A model generated the notes under the pieces. The model did no database searches, was not told the origin of the DNA, and saw only the letters and a program-made list of their open reading frames with translations. Made by a program: the position numbers and the translations under genes. A DNA stretch of 64,000 bases from Acidovorax sp. DW039 (GTDB lineage: Bacteria; Pseudomonadota; Gammaproteobacteria; Burkholderiales; Burkholderiaceae_C), in the NCBI RefSeq assembly GCF_037101375.1, contig NZ_AP029019.1:806001-870000 (forward strand), given 5' to 3'. Each line of letters begins with the position of its first letter. The stretch's first letter is position 1. Shown here piece after piece: positions 47,390-56,691 of the stretch.

Positions 47390-48322
47390 ATGAAGCCTGT
47401 CCTGCTTGCCCTTACTTTCCTGTCGGAAGAACACCGTGCCCAGATGGCCGAGGTGTTTGAAGTCATCTACGCGGCCGATGCGCCATCGGCCGCAGCCGCC
47501 ATTGCCCAGCACGGGCCCCGCGTGCGGGTGGCGCTCACCATTGGGGCCATTGGTTTGTCCCCCGCGCAGATCGATGCGCTGCCTGCCCTCACGCTGATCT
47601 GCGTGCTGGGTGCTGGTTATGAAAACGTGGCGGTAGACCACGCCAAGGCGCGTGGCATCGTGGTGGCCACCGGTGCGGGCACCAACGACGACTGCGTGGC
47701 CGACCACACCTGGGGCCTGCTGATTGCGGCGCAGCGCCGCATCCTGCCGCTGGACAAGGCCACGCGGGCCGGTGTGTGGCGCACGGCGCTGCCGCTGCCA
47801 CCCAACGTGTCGCACAAGCGCCTGGGCATCATTGGCCTGGGCACCATCGGTAAGAAGATTGCGCAGCGCGCGCTGGGCTTCGAGATCGAGGTGGGTTACC
47901 ACAACCGCAGCGCACGCACCGATGTGCCCTACCGCTACTTTGCCGAGGTGGCAGCGCTGGCCGAGTGGGCAGACTTTCTCGTCATCGCCACGCCCGGCGG
48001 CGCTGGCACCAAGCATCTGGTCAACGCCGCCGTGCTGAACGCGCTGGGCCCACGCGGCGTGGTGGTCAACATTGCGCGTGGCAGCGTCATCGACACAGCC
48101 GCCCTGGCCGCCGCGCTGCGCGAAGGCCGCATTGCCGCAGCGGGGCTGGACGTGTATGAGAGCGAACCTGCGCCCCCGGCCGAGCTGCTGGACCTGGACA
48201 ACGTGGTGCTCACCCCCCATGTGGCGGGCTGGTCGCCCGAAGCGGTGCAGAACTCGGTGGATCGCTTCATGGAAAACGCCCGCCGCCACCTGGCGGGCGA
48301 AGCACCTGTGACGCCGCTATGA
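47390..48322 (+). CDS. D-isomer 2-hydroxyacid dehydrogenase, GyaR/GhrB-like
   Basis: The 310-residue protein has GIIGLGTIGKKIA, INIARG-like VVNIARGSVIDTAAL, YESEPAPPAELL and TPHVAGWSPEA, giving the cofactor fold and the Arg, Glu, His catalytic set. It reduces 2-keto acids such as glyoxylate or hydroxypyruvate. It may be co-transcribed with the exporter. Substrate choice is not determined. Confidence 0.9.
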   Translation: MKPVLLALTFLSEEHRAQMAEVFEVIYAADAPSAAAAIAQHGPRVRVALTIGAIGLSPAQIDALPALTLICVLGAGYENVAVDHAKARGIVVATGAGTNDDCVADHTWGLLIAAQRRILPLDKATRAGVWRTALPLPPNVSHKRLGIIGLGTIGKKIAQRALGFEIEVGYHNRSARTDVPYRYFAEVAALAEWADFLVIATPGGAGTKHLVNAAVLNALGPRGVVVNIARGSVIDTAALAAALREGRIAAAGLDVYESEPAPPAELLDLDNVVLTPHVAGWSPEAVQNSVDRFMENARRHLAGEAPVTPL

Positions 48323-48325
48323 GCA

Positions 48326-48381
48326 TCAAATCGGCCTCTAGCGCTTTATCAATATGCGCAGGTAGCTATGAAATCAATAGC
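48326..48381. repeat. Dispersed palindromic repeat between the dehydrogenase and MazG-like genes
   Basis: The stretch has CATCAAATCGGCCTCTAGCG, CTTTATCAATATGCGCAGG and GCTATGAAATCAATAGC. The reverse complement shows the same TAGC and GCGC segments as the copies at 15741 and 43741. Confidence 0.7.
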
Positions 48382-48422
48382 ATCTGCGTAGGGCAGCGTG
48401 CGGGCCAACCCGGGAGCGGCAC

Positions 48423-48743
48423 ATGACGCTGGACCTGGCCGAACTGCAGCAGCGCCTGCGCGCCTTTGCCGCTGCCCGGCAATGGCAGCCGTACCACACG
48501 CCCAAGAACCTGGCCATGGCGCTGATGGTGGAGGCGGCCGAGTTGCAGGAGCTGTTCCAGTGGCTCACGCCCGAGGAATCGCAACAGCTCACCGCCGACT
48601 CCGAGCAGAAGGAGCGTGTGGGTGAAGAGATGGCTGATGTGCTGCTCTACCTGCTGCAACTGGCCGACCACACCGGTGTGGATCTGTGTGATGCGGTGGA
48701 GCGCAAGCTGGTGAAGAACGCCATCAAGCACCCAGTGCCTTAG
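48423..48743 (+). CDS. MazG-like nucleotide pyrophosphohydrolase
   Basis: The 106-residue protein has LMVEAAELQELFQWL and VGEEMADVLLYLLQLAD, the EExxE and ExxD metal-binding pattern of MazG-type enzymes. It likely removes non-canonical nucleoside triphosphates in the cytoplasm. It lies 100 bases after the dehydrogenase, with the repeat between. Confidence 0.87.
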   Translation: MTLDLAELQQRLRAFAAARQWQPYHTPKNLAMALMVEAAELQELFQWLTPEESQQLTADSEQKERVGEEMADVLLYLLQLADHTGVDLCDAVERKLVKNAIKHPVP

Positions 48744-48749
48744 CCCGCA

Positions 48750-49361
48750 CTAATTGCGACTACGCAGAGTCGCCATAGCGAAAAATGCCATGAGTGCCGC
48801 CAGTGCGGCGGTCGTGTACTCACTCAGCGTAGGCACTGAAGTGGTCGCGGTGGCCGTGGCAGGTGGTGTGACAACAGTGAACACGATGGTGTCCCCTGAG
48901 GTCAGAGTGAATGTCTGACTGCCCGGCGTGAGTCCCAAACCGGCGATTGTTTTGTTGTTGAACGTAGTCGTATTTGAAAACGAGACGCCAGATATGAATC
49001 CCAATGGTAGATAGATGCGTTCATCGTTGATGATGAGCGGATCACCTGTCGCTGAATCGCTATCTGTGTGTACGCCACCCGTGAGCTGATGAAACTGTGG
49101 GGTCAGGATAGTCTCGACTCTGATACGTGGACCCAATGGACCAAGGCAAAGCGAGTTATCACCCAAGGTACCTGTGCCGCTACCGTTACAGGGAACGGCA
49201 CTGCTCGTCGGTATGAGTGTCATCCCTGTCGTATCTATGGATCCGCTGCCGTTAATGACTACATTGCTACCGACTTGTGCCGCTGTGATGCTGTACACAG
49301 CATGCGCTTGAATGCCAAAGATAGCGAGGGTGACGGCCAAAATAGCTTTTGGAAACTTCAT
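48750..49361 (-). CDS. IPTL-CTERM-type exported protein
   Basis: The 203-residue protein has a signal peptide ending IQAHAVYS and a C-terminal VPTLSEYTTAALAALMAFFAM followed by RSRN, the sorting-signal layout of IPTL-CTERM proteins. The middle is Thr/Ser/Gly-rich. Composition is lower in GC than the neighbours, which suggests transfer or weak codon selection. ATG 49361 is chosen by the signal peptide. No sorting enzyme gene is seen in the window. Confidence 0.8.
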   Translation of the reverse strand: MKFPKAILAVTLAIFGIQAHAVYSITAAQVGSNVVINGSGSIDTTGMTLIPTSSAVPCNGSGTGTLGDNSLCLGPLGPRIRVETILTPQFHQLTGGVHTDSDSATGDPLIINDERIYLPLGFISGVSFSNTTTFNNKTIAGLGLTPGSQTFTLTSGDTIVFTVVTPPATATATTSVPTLSEYTTAALAALMAFFAMATLRSRN

Positions 49362-49479
49362 GGTTCTTAAGAAGGTTGAAATTTCGGAAAATCTATGTGG
49401 CCGCCGCAGATGGGTCAATGTTTAAATGCGCAAGTATGTTGATTGCTCGTTTTGAGTGATTGGCCACTTTGCTTGGAGC

Positions 49480-49583
49480 GGCTAACACGACCCAGCGAAG
49501 CGGCCCTGGCTAAGTGCTCCGTCGCAGGCAGTGCAATTGGTACGACAAGACGGGACAACGACGCCGAGGGGATTGTGTTAGGC
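49480..49583. other. Imperfect long palindrome, possible attC-like site
   Basis: The ends GGCTAACACGACCC and GGATTGTGTTAGGC pair at 11 of 14 positions, the last with GTTAGGC as in the core site of integron attC. The length, about 104 bases, is within attC range. The central part is not clearly paired. The evidence is thin and the match may be chance. Confidence 0.3.
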
Positions 49584-49636
49584 GCTCTTAAGTTGAGCAT
49601 GAGTGGCTGTGTGTAGGCCAGATTCTTAGAACACCT

Positions 49637-51391
49637 TCACGGCTCTGAATACCCCTTGGGCCAGCCGCCGCTGGCGTGGTTGCACTCTTGCCAGTCGCGC
49701 CCGCGCGGCGTGTGGCCGATGCCGGGGTTGAAGGTGTTGGTCGGGTCCAGTGATTGGTAGAAGCCCGCCAGCGCAGGTTTGGCCACGTACAGGTGGCCCA
49801 CGTTGTGCTCGGCGGGGTATTCGGCGCGGCGCTCGTCCAGCAGCTCCCACATGCGGTGCTCCATGGCCAGCGGGTCCACGCCCTTCTTCACGATGTAGTC
49901 CTGGTGGAACACATGGCAGAAGAAGTGCCCGTAGTACAGCTTGTGAACCACATCGCGCTCCACGTCCTGGGGCAGTTGCTCCACCCATTCGCGGTCGTTG
50001 CGGCGCAGGGCAATGTCCAAGGCCACGATGTCTTCGACCTCGCTGCGGTGCACCTCGCGGTAGCGGATGGCAGCGCCTGCAATCGCAAAGCGGTGCAGGA
50101 AGGCTTTGCGGCCTTCGTCGGCATCGCACTCAAACCAGCCGCCAGCGGTGTGCGCAGGCGCAAAGTGTTCGGCCAGAAAGGCGCGCGTGGCTTCCACCTG
50201 GTCGTTCGATACACGCACCAGCAGGTGGTGCTCGTACAGGTCGCGCCACTGGCGCACACGCCGGGGCAGGTGGCTGGGCAGCAGGCGCGTCACGGCCTGG
50301 ATGGCGTGGTCCACAAAGCCGCGCAGGCCGATGCGTTCAAAGAAACCATCAAACCGGCTCTTGAGTGCAAAGGCCGCAGGCACGCGGGCCGTGCCAAAGC
50401 GGTCGATGAGCAGGAAGGTGTCCTTGCCGTACTTCTCGCCAATGTCGAACGCTGTGCGGTGGATGTATTCACCGGCAATGGGCGGGCGGGGCAGGGCGGT
50501 GAGCAGGTGGCGGCGCACGGCGGTGAAGTCATCGGGCGTGTTGCTGCCGATGTAGAACACGGTGCTGGGTTCCTTGGGGAAGGTGTCCAGCCGCACGGCA
50601 AACAGGCACACCTTGCCGGCAGAGCCCGAGGCCTCGAACAGGCGGGACGGGTCGGCATTGAAGCGGGCGGGGGTGTCCGCATCCACAGCGCGTACGTCCT
50701 GGGCGTAGCGGGCATCAGAGGCTGCGCGGCCTGTGTCGCGTTCAACGTCGCCCTCGGCATAGTCGCCGTTTTGCAGCCGGGTCAGGATCTCTTCGGGCGT
50801 GTTGCCCAGGGCGATGCCCAGGTGGTTCACCAGCTCCAGTGTGCCGTTGTCCTTCACGCGGGCATACAGGGCCAGTTCGGTGTACGCGGGGCCCCGGCGC
50901 ACCAGCGCGCCGCCCGAGTTGTTGCAGATGCCGCCCAGCACCGATGCGCCGATACACGACGAGCCGATGACCGAATGGGGTTCACGCCCCAGCGGAGCCA
51001 GTGTCTGCTCCAACTTGTCCAGGGTGGCACCGGGCAGGCACACCACCTGATCGCCCCCGGCAATCACCTGCACACCGGTGATGCGCAGCGTGTTCACCAG
51101 CACGATCTCGCGGTCGTAGTTGGCACCGTCGGGGGTGGAGCCACCCGTCAGGCCCGTGTTGGCCGCCTGCATGATGACGATGCGGTTGGCAGCCACAGCA
51201 GCCTGCAGCACCTTCCACTGCTCCAGCAAGGTGCCTGGGCGCACTACGGCCAGCACCGGGCCTTCGCCCGTGCGGTGGCCTTTGCGAAAGCGCCGGGTGG
51301 CCTGGTCGTCGGTCAGCACATGGGCGGCACCCACGGCGTCGCGCAATTGCGCAAGCAAAGCCTCACGGCTGATGTGTGGGGCGGCGCTCAT
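49637..51391 (-). CDS. dld: Quinone-dependent D-lactate dehydrogenase Dld
   Basis: The 584-residue protein has [16 protein letters not shown] and [20 protein letters not shown], the FAD-binding region of Dld, and continues in the lactate dehydrogenase membrane-binding domain, as in E. coli Dld. It oxidises D-lactate and passes electrons to quinone at the membrane. Its start overlaps the lldD stop by 4 bases. Confidence 0.94.
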   Translation of the reverse strand: MSAAPHISREALLAQLRDAVGAAHVLTDDQATRRFRKGHRTGEGPVLAVVRPGTLLEQWKVLQAAVAANRIVIMQAANTGLTGGSTPDGANYDREIVLVNTLRITGVQVIAGGDQVVCLPGATLDKLEQTLAPLGREPHSVIGSSCIGASVLGGICNNSGGALVRRGPAYTELALYARVKDNGTLELVNHLGIALGNTPEEILTRLQNGDYAEGDVERDTGRAASDARYAQDVRAVDADTPARFNADPSRLFEASGSAGKVCLFAVRLDTFPKEPSTVFYIGSNTPDDFTAVRRHLLTALPRPPIAGEYIHRTAFDIGEKYGKDTFLLIDRFGTARVPAAFALKSRFDGFFERIGLRGFVDHAIQAVTRLLPSHLPRRVRQWRDLYEHHLLVRVSNDQVEATRAFLAEHFAPAHTAGGWFECDADEGRKAFLHRFAIAGAAIRYREVHRSEVEDIVALDIALRRNDREWVEQLPQDVERDVVHKLYYGHFFCHVFHQDYIVKKGVDPLAMEHRMWELLDERRAEYPAEHNVGHLYVAKPALAGFYQSLDPTNTFNPGIGHTPRGRDWQECNHASGGWPKGYSEP

Positions 51392-52527
51392 GCTTCACGC
51401 ACCAGCAAGTCAGCGGAGATGTCGGCCACTTTGGCCACGCTGGTCAGCGTCATGGCCACGCGCATTTCTTTTTCCAGCAGCTCCAGCAGGTGCTTGACGC
51501 CCGCCTCGCCCGCAGCGGCCAGCGCATAGATGTAGGCGCGCCCGATCATTGCGCAGTCGGCGCCTAGGGCAATGGCGCGCACCACGTCCAGCCCGTTGCG
51601 GATGCCCGAGTCGGCCAGGATCTTGATCTGGCCCTGCACCGCGTCGGCAATGGCGGGCAAGGCGCGGGCCGACGACAGCACGCCGTCGAGCTGGCGGCCA
51701 CCGTGGTTGGAGACGATGATGCCGTCCGCGCCGAAGCGCACGGCGTCCTTGGCGTCTTCAGGGTCCAGGATGCCCTTGATGACCATCGGGCCCTTCCAGA
51801 AGGCGCGGATCCACTCCAGGTCTTTCCACGAGATGGACGGATCGAAGTTGGCGCTCAGGTAGCCCATGTAGTCCTGCAGGCCCGTGGGGCTGCCCCGGTA
51901 GGCGGAGATGTTGCCCAGGTCGTGCGGGCGGCCCAGCAGGCCCACGTCCACCGCCCAGAACGGGTGTGTGATGGCCTGCCAGTAGCGGCGCAGCGCTGCG
52001 TTGGGGCCGCTCATGCCCGAATGCGCGTCGCGGTAGCGGGCGCCGGGCACGGGCATGTCCACCGTGAACACCAGGGTGGTGCAGCCTGCGGCCTGCGCAC
52101 GCTCCAGCGCGTTCTGCATGAAGCCCCGGTCTTTCAGCACGTACAGCTGGAACCACATGGGGCGCTTGATTTTTGGCGCCACTTCTTCGATGGGGCAGAC
52201 CGATACGCTGGACATGGTGAACGGAATGCCGTGCCTGCTGGCCGCGCGGGCGGCCTGCACCTCGCCGCGGCGGCGGTACATGCCCGTCAGGCCCACGGGC
52301 GAGAGGGCGACAGGGATGCTGAGCTTTTCGCCAAACAGCTCGATGCTGGTGTCGAGCTGGCTCATGTCTTTGAGTACGCGCTGGCGCAGGGCCACGGCGG
52401 CAAAGTCGTCCACATTGCGGCGCAGTGTCTGCTCGGCATACGAGCCACCGTCGATGTAGTGGAACAGGAAGGGCGGGAGAAGCTTTTGCGCCACCGTGCG
52501 GTAGTCGGCGCTGGAGGAGATGATCAT
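51388..52527 (-). CDS. lldD: L-lactate dehydrogenase LldD (FMN)
   Basis: The 379-residue protein has [12 protein letters not shown] with the catalytic His, and the FMN-binding features [20 protein letters not shown] of 2-hydroxyacid oxidases. It oxidises L-lactate to pyruvate. It starts 13 bases after the lldR stop and overlaps dld, so the genes form one operon. Confidence 0.95.
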   Translation of the reverse strand: MIISSSADYRTVAQKLLPPFLFHYIDGGSYAEQTLRRNVDDFAAVALRQRVLKDMSQLDTSIELFGEKLSIPVALSPVGLTGMYRRRGEVQAARAASRHGIPFTMSSVSVCPIEEVAPKIKRPMWFQLYVLKDRGFMQNALERAQAAGCTTLVFTVDMPVPGARYRDAHSGMSGPNAALRRYWQAITHPFWAVDVGLLGRPHDLGNISAYRGSPTGLQDYMGYLSANFDPSISWKDLEWIRAFWKGPMVIKGILDPEDAKDAVRFGADGIIVSNHGGRQLDGVLSSARALPAIADAVQGQIKILADSGIRNGLDVVRAIALGADCAMIGRAYIYALAAAGEAGVKHLLELLEKEMRVAMTLTSVAKVADISADLLVREA

Positions 52528-52540
52528 GGTGGTGGCTGTC

Positions 52541-53308
52541 TCAGGTCTTGGGGGCTAGATCCAGGGGCAGGCGCATGGAGCGTTCGCGCCGTGCGCGGTC
52601 TTCGTCCATGCGCTGGATGGTGGTGCGCACATGCTCCAGGTGCTCGCCAATGCACTCGCGCGCGCGCTGCGGGTCTCCGTCGAGGATTGCCTGCATCAGC
52701 GCCTGGTGCTGCGCCGTCAGCGCCTGCAGCGTGACGGGCGCGCTCAGGCGGAACATGTCGTGGCGGTTGCGCTCCACGGTGGAGAGCACCACGGTGAACA
52801 GGCTGTGCATCACCTGCACCAGTACCAGGTTGTGCGAGGCTTCGGCAATGGCCAGGTGGAACTGCGCGTCGGCGCGCGCAGCCAGCTCGGCGTGGCCGCT
52901 TTGCTGGTGCTGCAGCATCACTTCAAAGCAGCGCTGGATGTGGGCTTTGTCCTGCGCGGTGGCGCGCTGTGCGGCCAGCCAGGCGGTGCTGGTTTCGAGC
53001 GCATGGCGGGTTTCCAGCACGTCGTAGCGGTAGTGCGGGTCTGATTCGATCAGGCCTGCCAGGGGCACCATGGCTTCCTGCAGCCAGTCCGCCGGTTTGT
53101 TGGTCTGCTGCACGTAGGTGCCATCGCCGCGCCGGGCCGAGAGCACGCCCTGGCTGGTGAGTTTCTGGATGGCTTCGCGCACCGAGGTGCGCGACACCCC
53201 CAGCTCCTCGGCCAGTTGCCGTTCGGCGGGCAGCTTTTGTCCGGGCTGCAGTCCGCGTTCTTGCACCAGGGCAAGCAGTTTTTCGACAACGTGATCGGCT
53301 AGGCGCAT
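52541..53308 (-). CDS. lldR: Lactate-responsive regulator LldR, GntR/FadR family
   Basis: The 255-residue protein has a winged helix with [21 protein letters not shown] and a C-terminal FCD domain, as in LldR. The effector is probably lactate. It is placed between lldP and lldD. Candidate operators lie upstream of lldP at 55208 and 55320. Confidence 0.9.
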   Translation of the reverse strand: MRLADHVVEKLLALVQERGLQPGQKLPAERQLAEELGVSRTSVREAIQKLTSQGVLSARRGDGTYVQQTNKPADWLQEAMVPLAGLIESDPHYRYDVLETRHALETSTAWLAAQRATAQDKAHIQRCFEVMLQHQQSGHAELAARADAQFHLAIAEASHNLVLVQVMHSLFTVVLSTVERNRHDMFRLSAPVTLQALTAQHQALMQAILDGDPQRARECIGEHLEHVRTTIQRMDEDRARRERSMRLPLDLAPKT

Positions 53309-53330
53309 GGGGGTTCTCGGATTCAGGGTT

Positions 53331-55007
53331 TCAATGACCCGGAATCATCCACGTAAACACATAGGCCTGCAGCGTGCAGATGATGCCGATGATGGCGGCG
53401 AACACCAGACTGTGCTTGACGGTGAAGCGGAACAGGTCCGATTCCTTGCCCGCCAGGCCCACAGCCGCGCAGGCAATGGCGATGGACTGGGGCGAAATCA
53501 TCTTGCCGGTGACGCCGCCCGTGGTGTTGGCTGCCACGGTGAGCACGGGCGACAGGCCGAGCTGGTTGGCCGTGGTGGCCTGCAACGCGCCAAACAAGGC
53601 GTTGGCCGAGGTGTCCGAGCCCGTGAGGAACACACCAATCCAGCCCAGGAAGGGCGAGAAGAACGTGAACGCCTTGCCCGTGTGGGCCAGCGCCAGGGCC
53701 AGCGTGGCCGACAGGCCCGAGTAGTTGGCCACAAAGGCAAAGGCCAGCACCATGCCGATGGAGTAGATGGGGATGACCAGTTCGCGCACCGTCTCGCCCA
53801 GCGTGGCCACGGCCTTGGCGGGGGAGAAGCGGGCAAAGGCAATGGTCAGGATGGCGGCAATCAGGATGGCGGTGCCAGTGGCGGACAGCCAGTTGAAGGT
53901 GTACACGGCGCCGTAGGGTGTGGCCGCTGCCACCACTGGGGGCATCTTGGCGACCAGCTTGTCCAGCAGGGGCACGGGGATGTTGATGATGGTGGAGGCC
54001 AGAGGGCCGCCCGCGGCAAACAGCGCCTTGAAGGGCTTGATGCTCCACAGCGTGACCATGCCCGTCAGGATGATGAAGGGCGACCAGGCCTTGATGATGG
54101 CGCCCGCAGTGAGGGGGGCTGTGCTGGCGACCACGGGCTTGGCCGTGGACGTTGCGGTGCTGTCGCTGGTGTCAAAGCGGAAGATGCGCTTGGGCTGCCA
54201 CACCTTGAGGAAGGCCGTCAGGGCAATCAGCGAGACGATGGCGGAGGTGATGTCAGGCAGCTCGGGGCCAATGTAGTTGGCGGTGAGGAACTGCATCACG
54301 GCGAACGAACCGCCACCCACCAGCACGGCAGGCCAGGTCTCCTTCACGCCGCGCCAGCCGTCCATGATCGCCATGATCCAGAACAGCACCAGGATGGTCA
54401 TGAAAGGCAGCTGGCGGCCAGCCATCTGGCCGATGAGGAACGGGTCCAGCCCCGATACCTGGCCTGCCACGATGACCGGAATGCCCATGGCACCGAAAGC
54501 CACGGGTGCGGTGTTGGCGATCAGGCACAGGCCTGCGGCGTACAGCGGCTTGAAGCCAAGGCCCACCAGCAGCGCGGCGGTGATAGCCACGGGGGCGCCA
54601 AACCCGGCAGCGCCTTCCAGGAAGGCACCGAAGCAAAAGCCCACCAGGATGAGCTGCAGGCGCTGGTCGTGCGTGACGGACAGGATAGAGCTGCGGATCA
54701 CATCAAACTGCCCGGTCTTGACCGACAGCTTGTACAGAAACACGGCCGCCACAATGATCCAGGCAATGGGCCACAGGCCGTAGAAGAAGCCATACACGGC
54801 CGAGGTCAGCGCCGCGCTCACGGGCATTTTGTAGAACAGCAGCGCCACGCCCAGCGCCAGCAGCACCGTGACGGTGCCTGCCTGGTAGCCCTTGAGCCGC
54901 AGCTTGGTCAGGGCCAGAAAGAAGAAGACGATGGGAATGAGCGCGACCAGCGCCGACAGCCAGATGTTCCCGGCCGGGTCGTAGTTTTGTTGCCAGAGGG
55001 TTTGCAT
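53331..55007 (-). CDS. lldP: L-lactate permease LldP
   Basis: The 558-residue protein has about 12 or more membrane helices and begins [20 protein letters not shown], with VPVLAIPAF-like and [16 protein letters not shown] motifs of the lactate permease family. It imports lactate across the inner membrane. ATG 55007 is used; a longer frame to 55067 lacks conservation. It is the first gene of the lld unit. Confidence 0.94.
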   Translation of the reverse strand: MQTLWQQNYDPAGNIWLSALVALIPIVFFFLALTKLRLKGYQAGTVTVLLALGVALLFYKMPVSAALTSAVYGFFYGLWPIAWIIVAAVFLYKLSVKTGQFDVIRSSILSVTHDQRLQLILVGFCFGAFLEGAAGFGAPVAITAALLVGLGFKPLYAAGLCLIANTAPVAFGAMGIPVIVAGQVSGLDPFLIGQMAGRQLPFMTILVLFWIMAIMDGWRGVKETWPAVLVGGGSFAVMQFLTANYIGPELPDITSAIVSLIALTAFLKVWQPKRIFRFDTSDSTATSTAKPVVASTAPLTAGAIIKAWSPFIILTGMVTLWSIKPFKALFAAGGPLASTIINIPVPLLDKLVAKMPPVVAAATPYGAVYTFNWLSATGTAILIAAILTIAFARFSPAKAVATLGETVRELVIPIYSIGMVLAFAFVANYSGLSATLALALAHTGKAFTFFSPFLGWIGVFLTGSDTSANALFGALQATTANQLGLSPVLTVAANTTGGVTGKMISPQSIAIACAAVGLAGKESDLFRFTVKHSLVFAAIIGIICTLQAYVFTWMIPGH

Positions 55008-55207
55008 AACGAAAAACAGACGTTGACACGCAGACACAGGCCAGAGGCCCAGGGCTTTCTTCTCCACTGCGAACGCGCCGATCTTGAGGCGTGGTCTGCG
55101 CCAGGGATGCCCTGCATCCCGAGTTCACCCCGTGGCCGTGGAGCCAGACGACGGGCTGATGTGAAAGGGCGGATTGCGCCCGGATTTTCACTCGTAGACT
55201 TTGCAAA

Positions 55208-55220
55208 TTGGTATGACCAA
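55208..55220. promoter_or_regulatory. Possible LldR operator 1
   Basis: TTGGTATGACCAA has arms TTGGT and ACCAA with a 3-base centre, the form of FadR/GntR family sites. Its centre is about 207 bases upstream of lldP. Confidence 0.55.
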
Positions 55221-55319
55221 AATGCGTTGCTGTGCGAAGTGGGTGGATTCTGGGCTTTTTGATGGCGTCAAACCTATAGGGTAAACACTGATTTTTCGTT
55301 ATGAGTAAGAAATTTCTCT

Positions 55320-55336
55320 TATTGGTAATACCAATA
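55320..55336. promoter_or_regulatory. Possible LldR operator 2
   Basis: TATTGGTAATACCAATA is a perfect palindrome with centre AAT. It shares the TTGGT and ACCAA half-sites with operator 1 and is centred 114 bases from it. CCAATATTGG overlaps its right end. Confidence 0.65.
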
Positions 55337-55481
55337 TTGGTTGTTTGGTTGGACTTTTGAGGGGCAGGTCGTGGGGTGCAACGTGCATCCATCGGATGCA
55401 TATGGAAGGGGGCTCATAGGGTGATCTGCATGACTCCCTGAGGCCCAGTGATGCTGGTCATGCCCTGAGCACGAATGGGCA

Positions 55482-55522
55482 TAAAAAAAGCTTCTCGCGC
55501 CTTGCCCCAGGCGCGAGAAGCT
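55482..55522 (-). terminator. Rho-independent terminator after the TRAP genes
   Basis: Read on the minus strand, AGCTTCTCGCGCC and GGCGCGAGAAGCT pair over 13 bases around an 8-base loop, followed by a T tract (55481-55489 in complement). It lies about 60 bases past the dctP stop. GCTATGTTTTTGATAGC at 55520-55536 overlaps its base. Confidence 0.92.
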
Positions 55523-55580
55523 ATGTTTTTGATAGCGGAAGGATTCCGCTGACGGCTTCGCTATCGGTTACGTCTTCGGA

Positions 55581-56618
55581 TTACGGCTTGCGTGCTGCGA
55601 TGGCCTTTTCAGCAGCCGTCACCAGATCGGCGCCAATCTGGTTCTTCCACTTGTCGTAAACGGGGCGCGTGGCCTTCACGAAGGCTTCGCGCTCGGCGGC
55701 AGACAGCTGGGTCACCGTCACGCCGTTGGCGGCAATTTCCTTGAGCAGGGGCTTGTCGGCCTCCACCATGCCTTTGCGGGCGATGGCGATTTCTTCCTTG
55801 CCTGCGTCAATGGCTGCTTGCTTCACGATTTCGCGGTCGGCAGGCGTCCAGCTGTTCCAGATGTCCTTGTTCACCACAAAGATCAGCGGATCGTTCACGT
55901 AGCCCCACATGGTGATGTGTTTTTGCGCCACGGTGTGCAGCTTGGCGGCCTGGTAGACGGCAATGGGGTTCTCCTGGCCGTCCACCGCGCCGCTGGCGAA
56001 GGCGGGCTGGGCATCGGCCCAGCTCATCTGCGTGGGATTGGCGCCCAGGGCGGTGAAGGTGTCGAGGAACAAAGGCGAGCCCACCACGCGGATCTTCAGG
56101 CCCTTGAGGTCTGCGGGGCTCTTGATGGCCAGCTTGGAGTTGGAGATTTCGCGGTAGCCGTTTTCGCCCCAGGCCAGGGGCATCACGCCTGCCTTGTCCA
56201 GGGTGGCAAAGACCTGTTTGCCCACCTCGCCCTGGGTCACGGCATCAACCGCAGCGTAGTCAGGGAACAGGAAGGGCAGCGAGAACAGATTGAGTGCCTT
56301 GACCTGGGGCGACCAGTTGATGGTGGAGCCCACAGCCATGTCGATCACGCCCTGGCGCAGCGCGCTGAACTCACGGGTCTGGTCACCCTGGATCAGCGAC
56401 ACGCCGGGGTAGAGCTTGATGTTGATGCGGCCCTGGGTGCGCTCGCGGACCTTGTTGGCCCACAGCTCGCCACCCTTGCCCCAGGGGAAGGCGGTGCCCA
56501 GCACAAGCGACATGCGGTACTCGCTTTTGTACGCGGTCTGCGCGATGGCGGCGGGGGCTGTGAAAGCCAGCGCGGCTGCAGCGGCCACGGCAGAGGTGAG
56601 GAAGGTGCGCAGTTTCAT
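55581..56618 (-). CDS. dctP: TRAP transporter substrate-binding protein DctP-type
   Basis: The 345-residue protein has a signal peptide ending APAAIAQ and the DctP-type body with YPGVSLIQGDQTREFSALRQG and GLKIRVVGSPLFLDTFTALGANPTQMSW. It binds an organic acid in the periplasm. It is the last gene of the TRAP unit, with a terminator downstream. The substrate is not shown. Confidence 0.9.
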   Translation of the reverse strand: MKLRTFLTSAVAAAAALAFTAPAAIAQTAYKSEYRMSLVLGTAFPWGKGGELWANKVRERTQGRINIKLYPGVSLIQGDQTREFSALRQGVIDMAVGSTINWSPQVKALNLFSLPFLFPDYAAVDAVTQGEVGKQVFATLDKAGVMPLAWGENGYREISNSKLAIKSPADLKGLKIRVVGSPLFLDTFTALGANPTQMSWADAQPAFASGAVDGQENPIAVYQAAKLHTVAQKHITMWGYVNDPLIFVVNKDIWNSWTPADREIVKQAAIDAGKEEIAIARKGMVEADKPLLKEIAANGVTVTQLSAAEREAFVKATRPVYDKWKNQIGADLVTAAEKAIAARKP

Positions 56619-56630
56619 GAAGTCTCCTTG

Positions 56631-56690
56631 CTATAAAAAATGGAGCTTGCTGCGCTTTATCCATAAGCGCCAGCAGGCATTTCTATCAGG
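56631..56690. repeat. Dispersed palindromic repeat between dctM and dctP
   Basis: GCTATAAAAAATGGAGCTTG, CTGCGCTTTATCCATAAGCG and CCAGCAGGCATTTCTATC form a run with AAGCG and CGCTT arms. It shares segments with copies at 15741 and 48326. It fills the 73-base gap between dctM and dctP. Confidence 0.7.
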
Positions 56691-56691
56691 T

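Noticed and set aside
53307..55262. 651-codon plus-strand frame opposite lldP
   Set aside because: His/Gln/Gly/Arg-rich sequence without any motif, opposite a clear lactate permease gene; it is an artefact of high GC.
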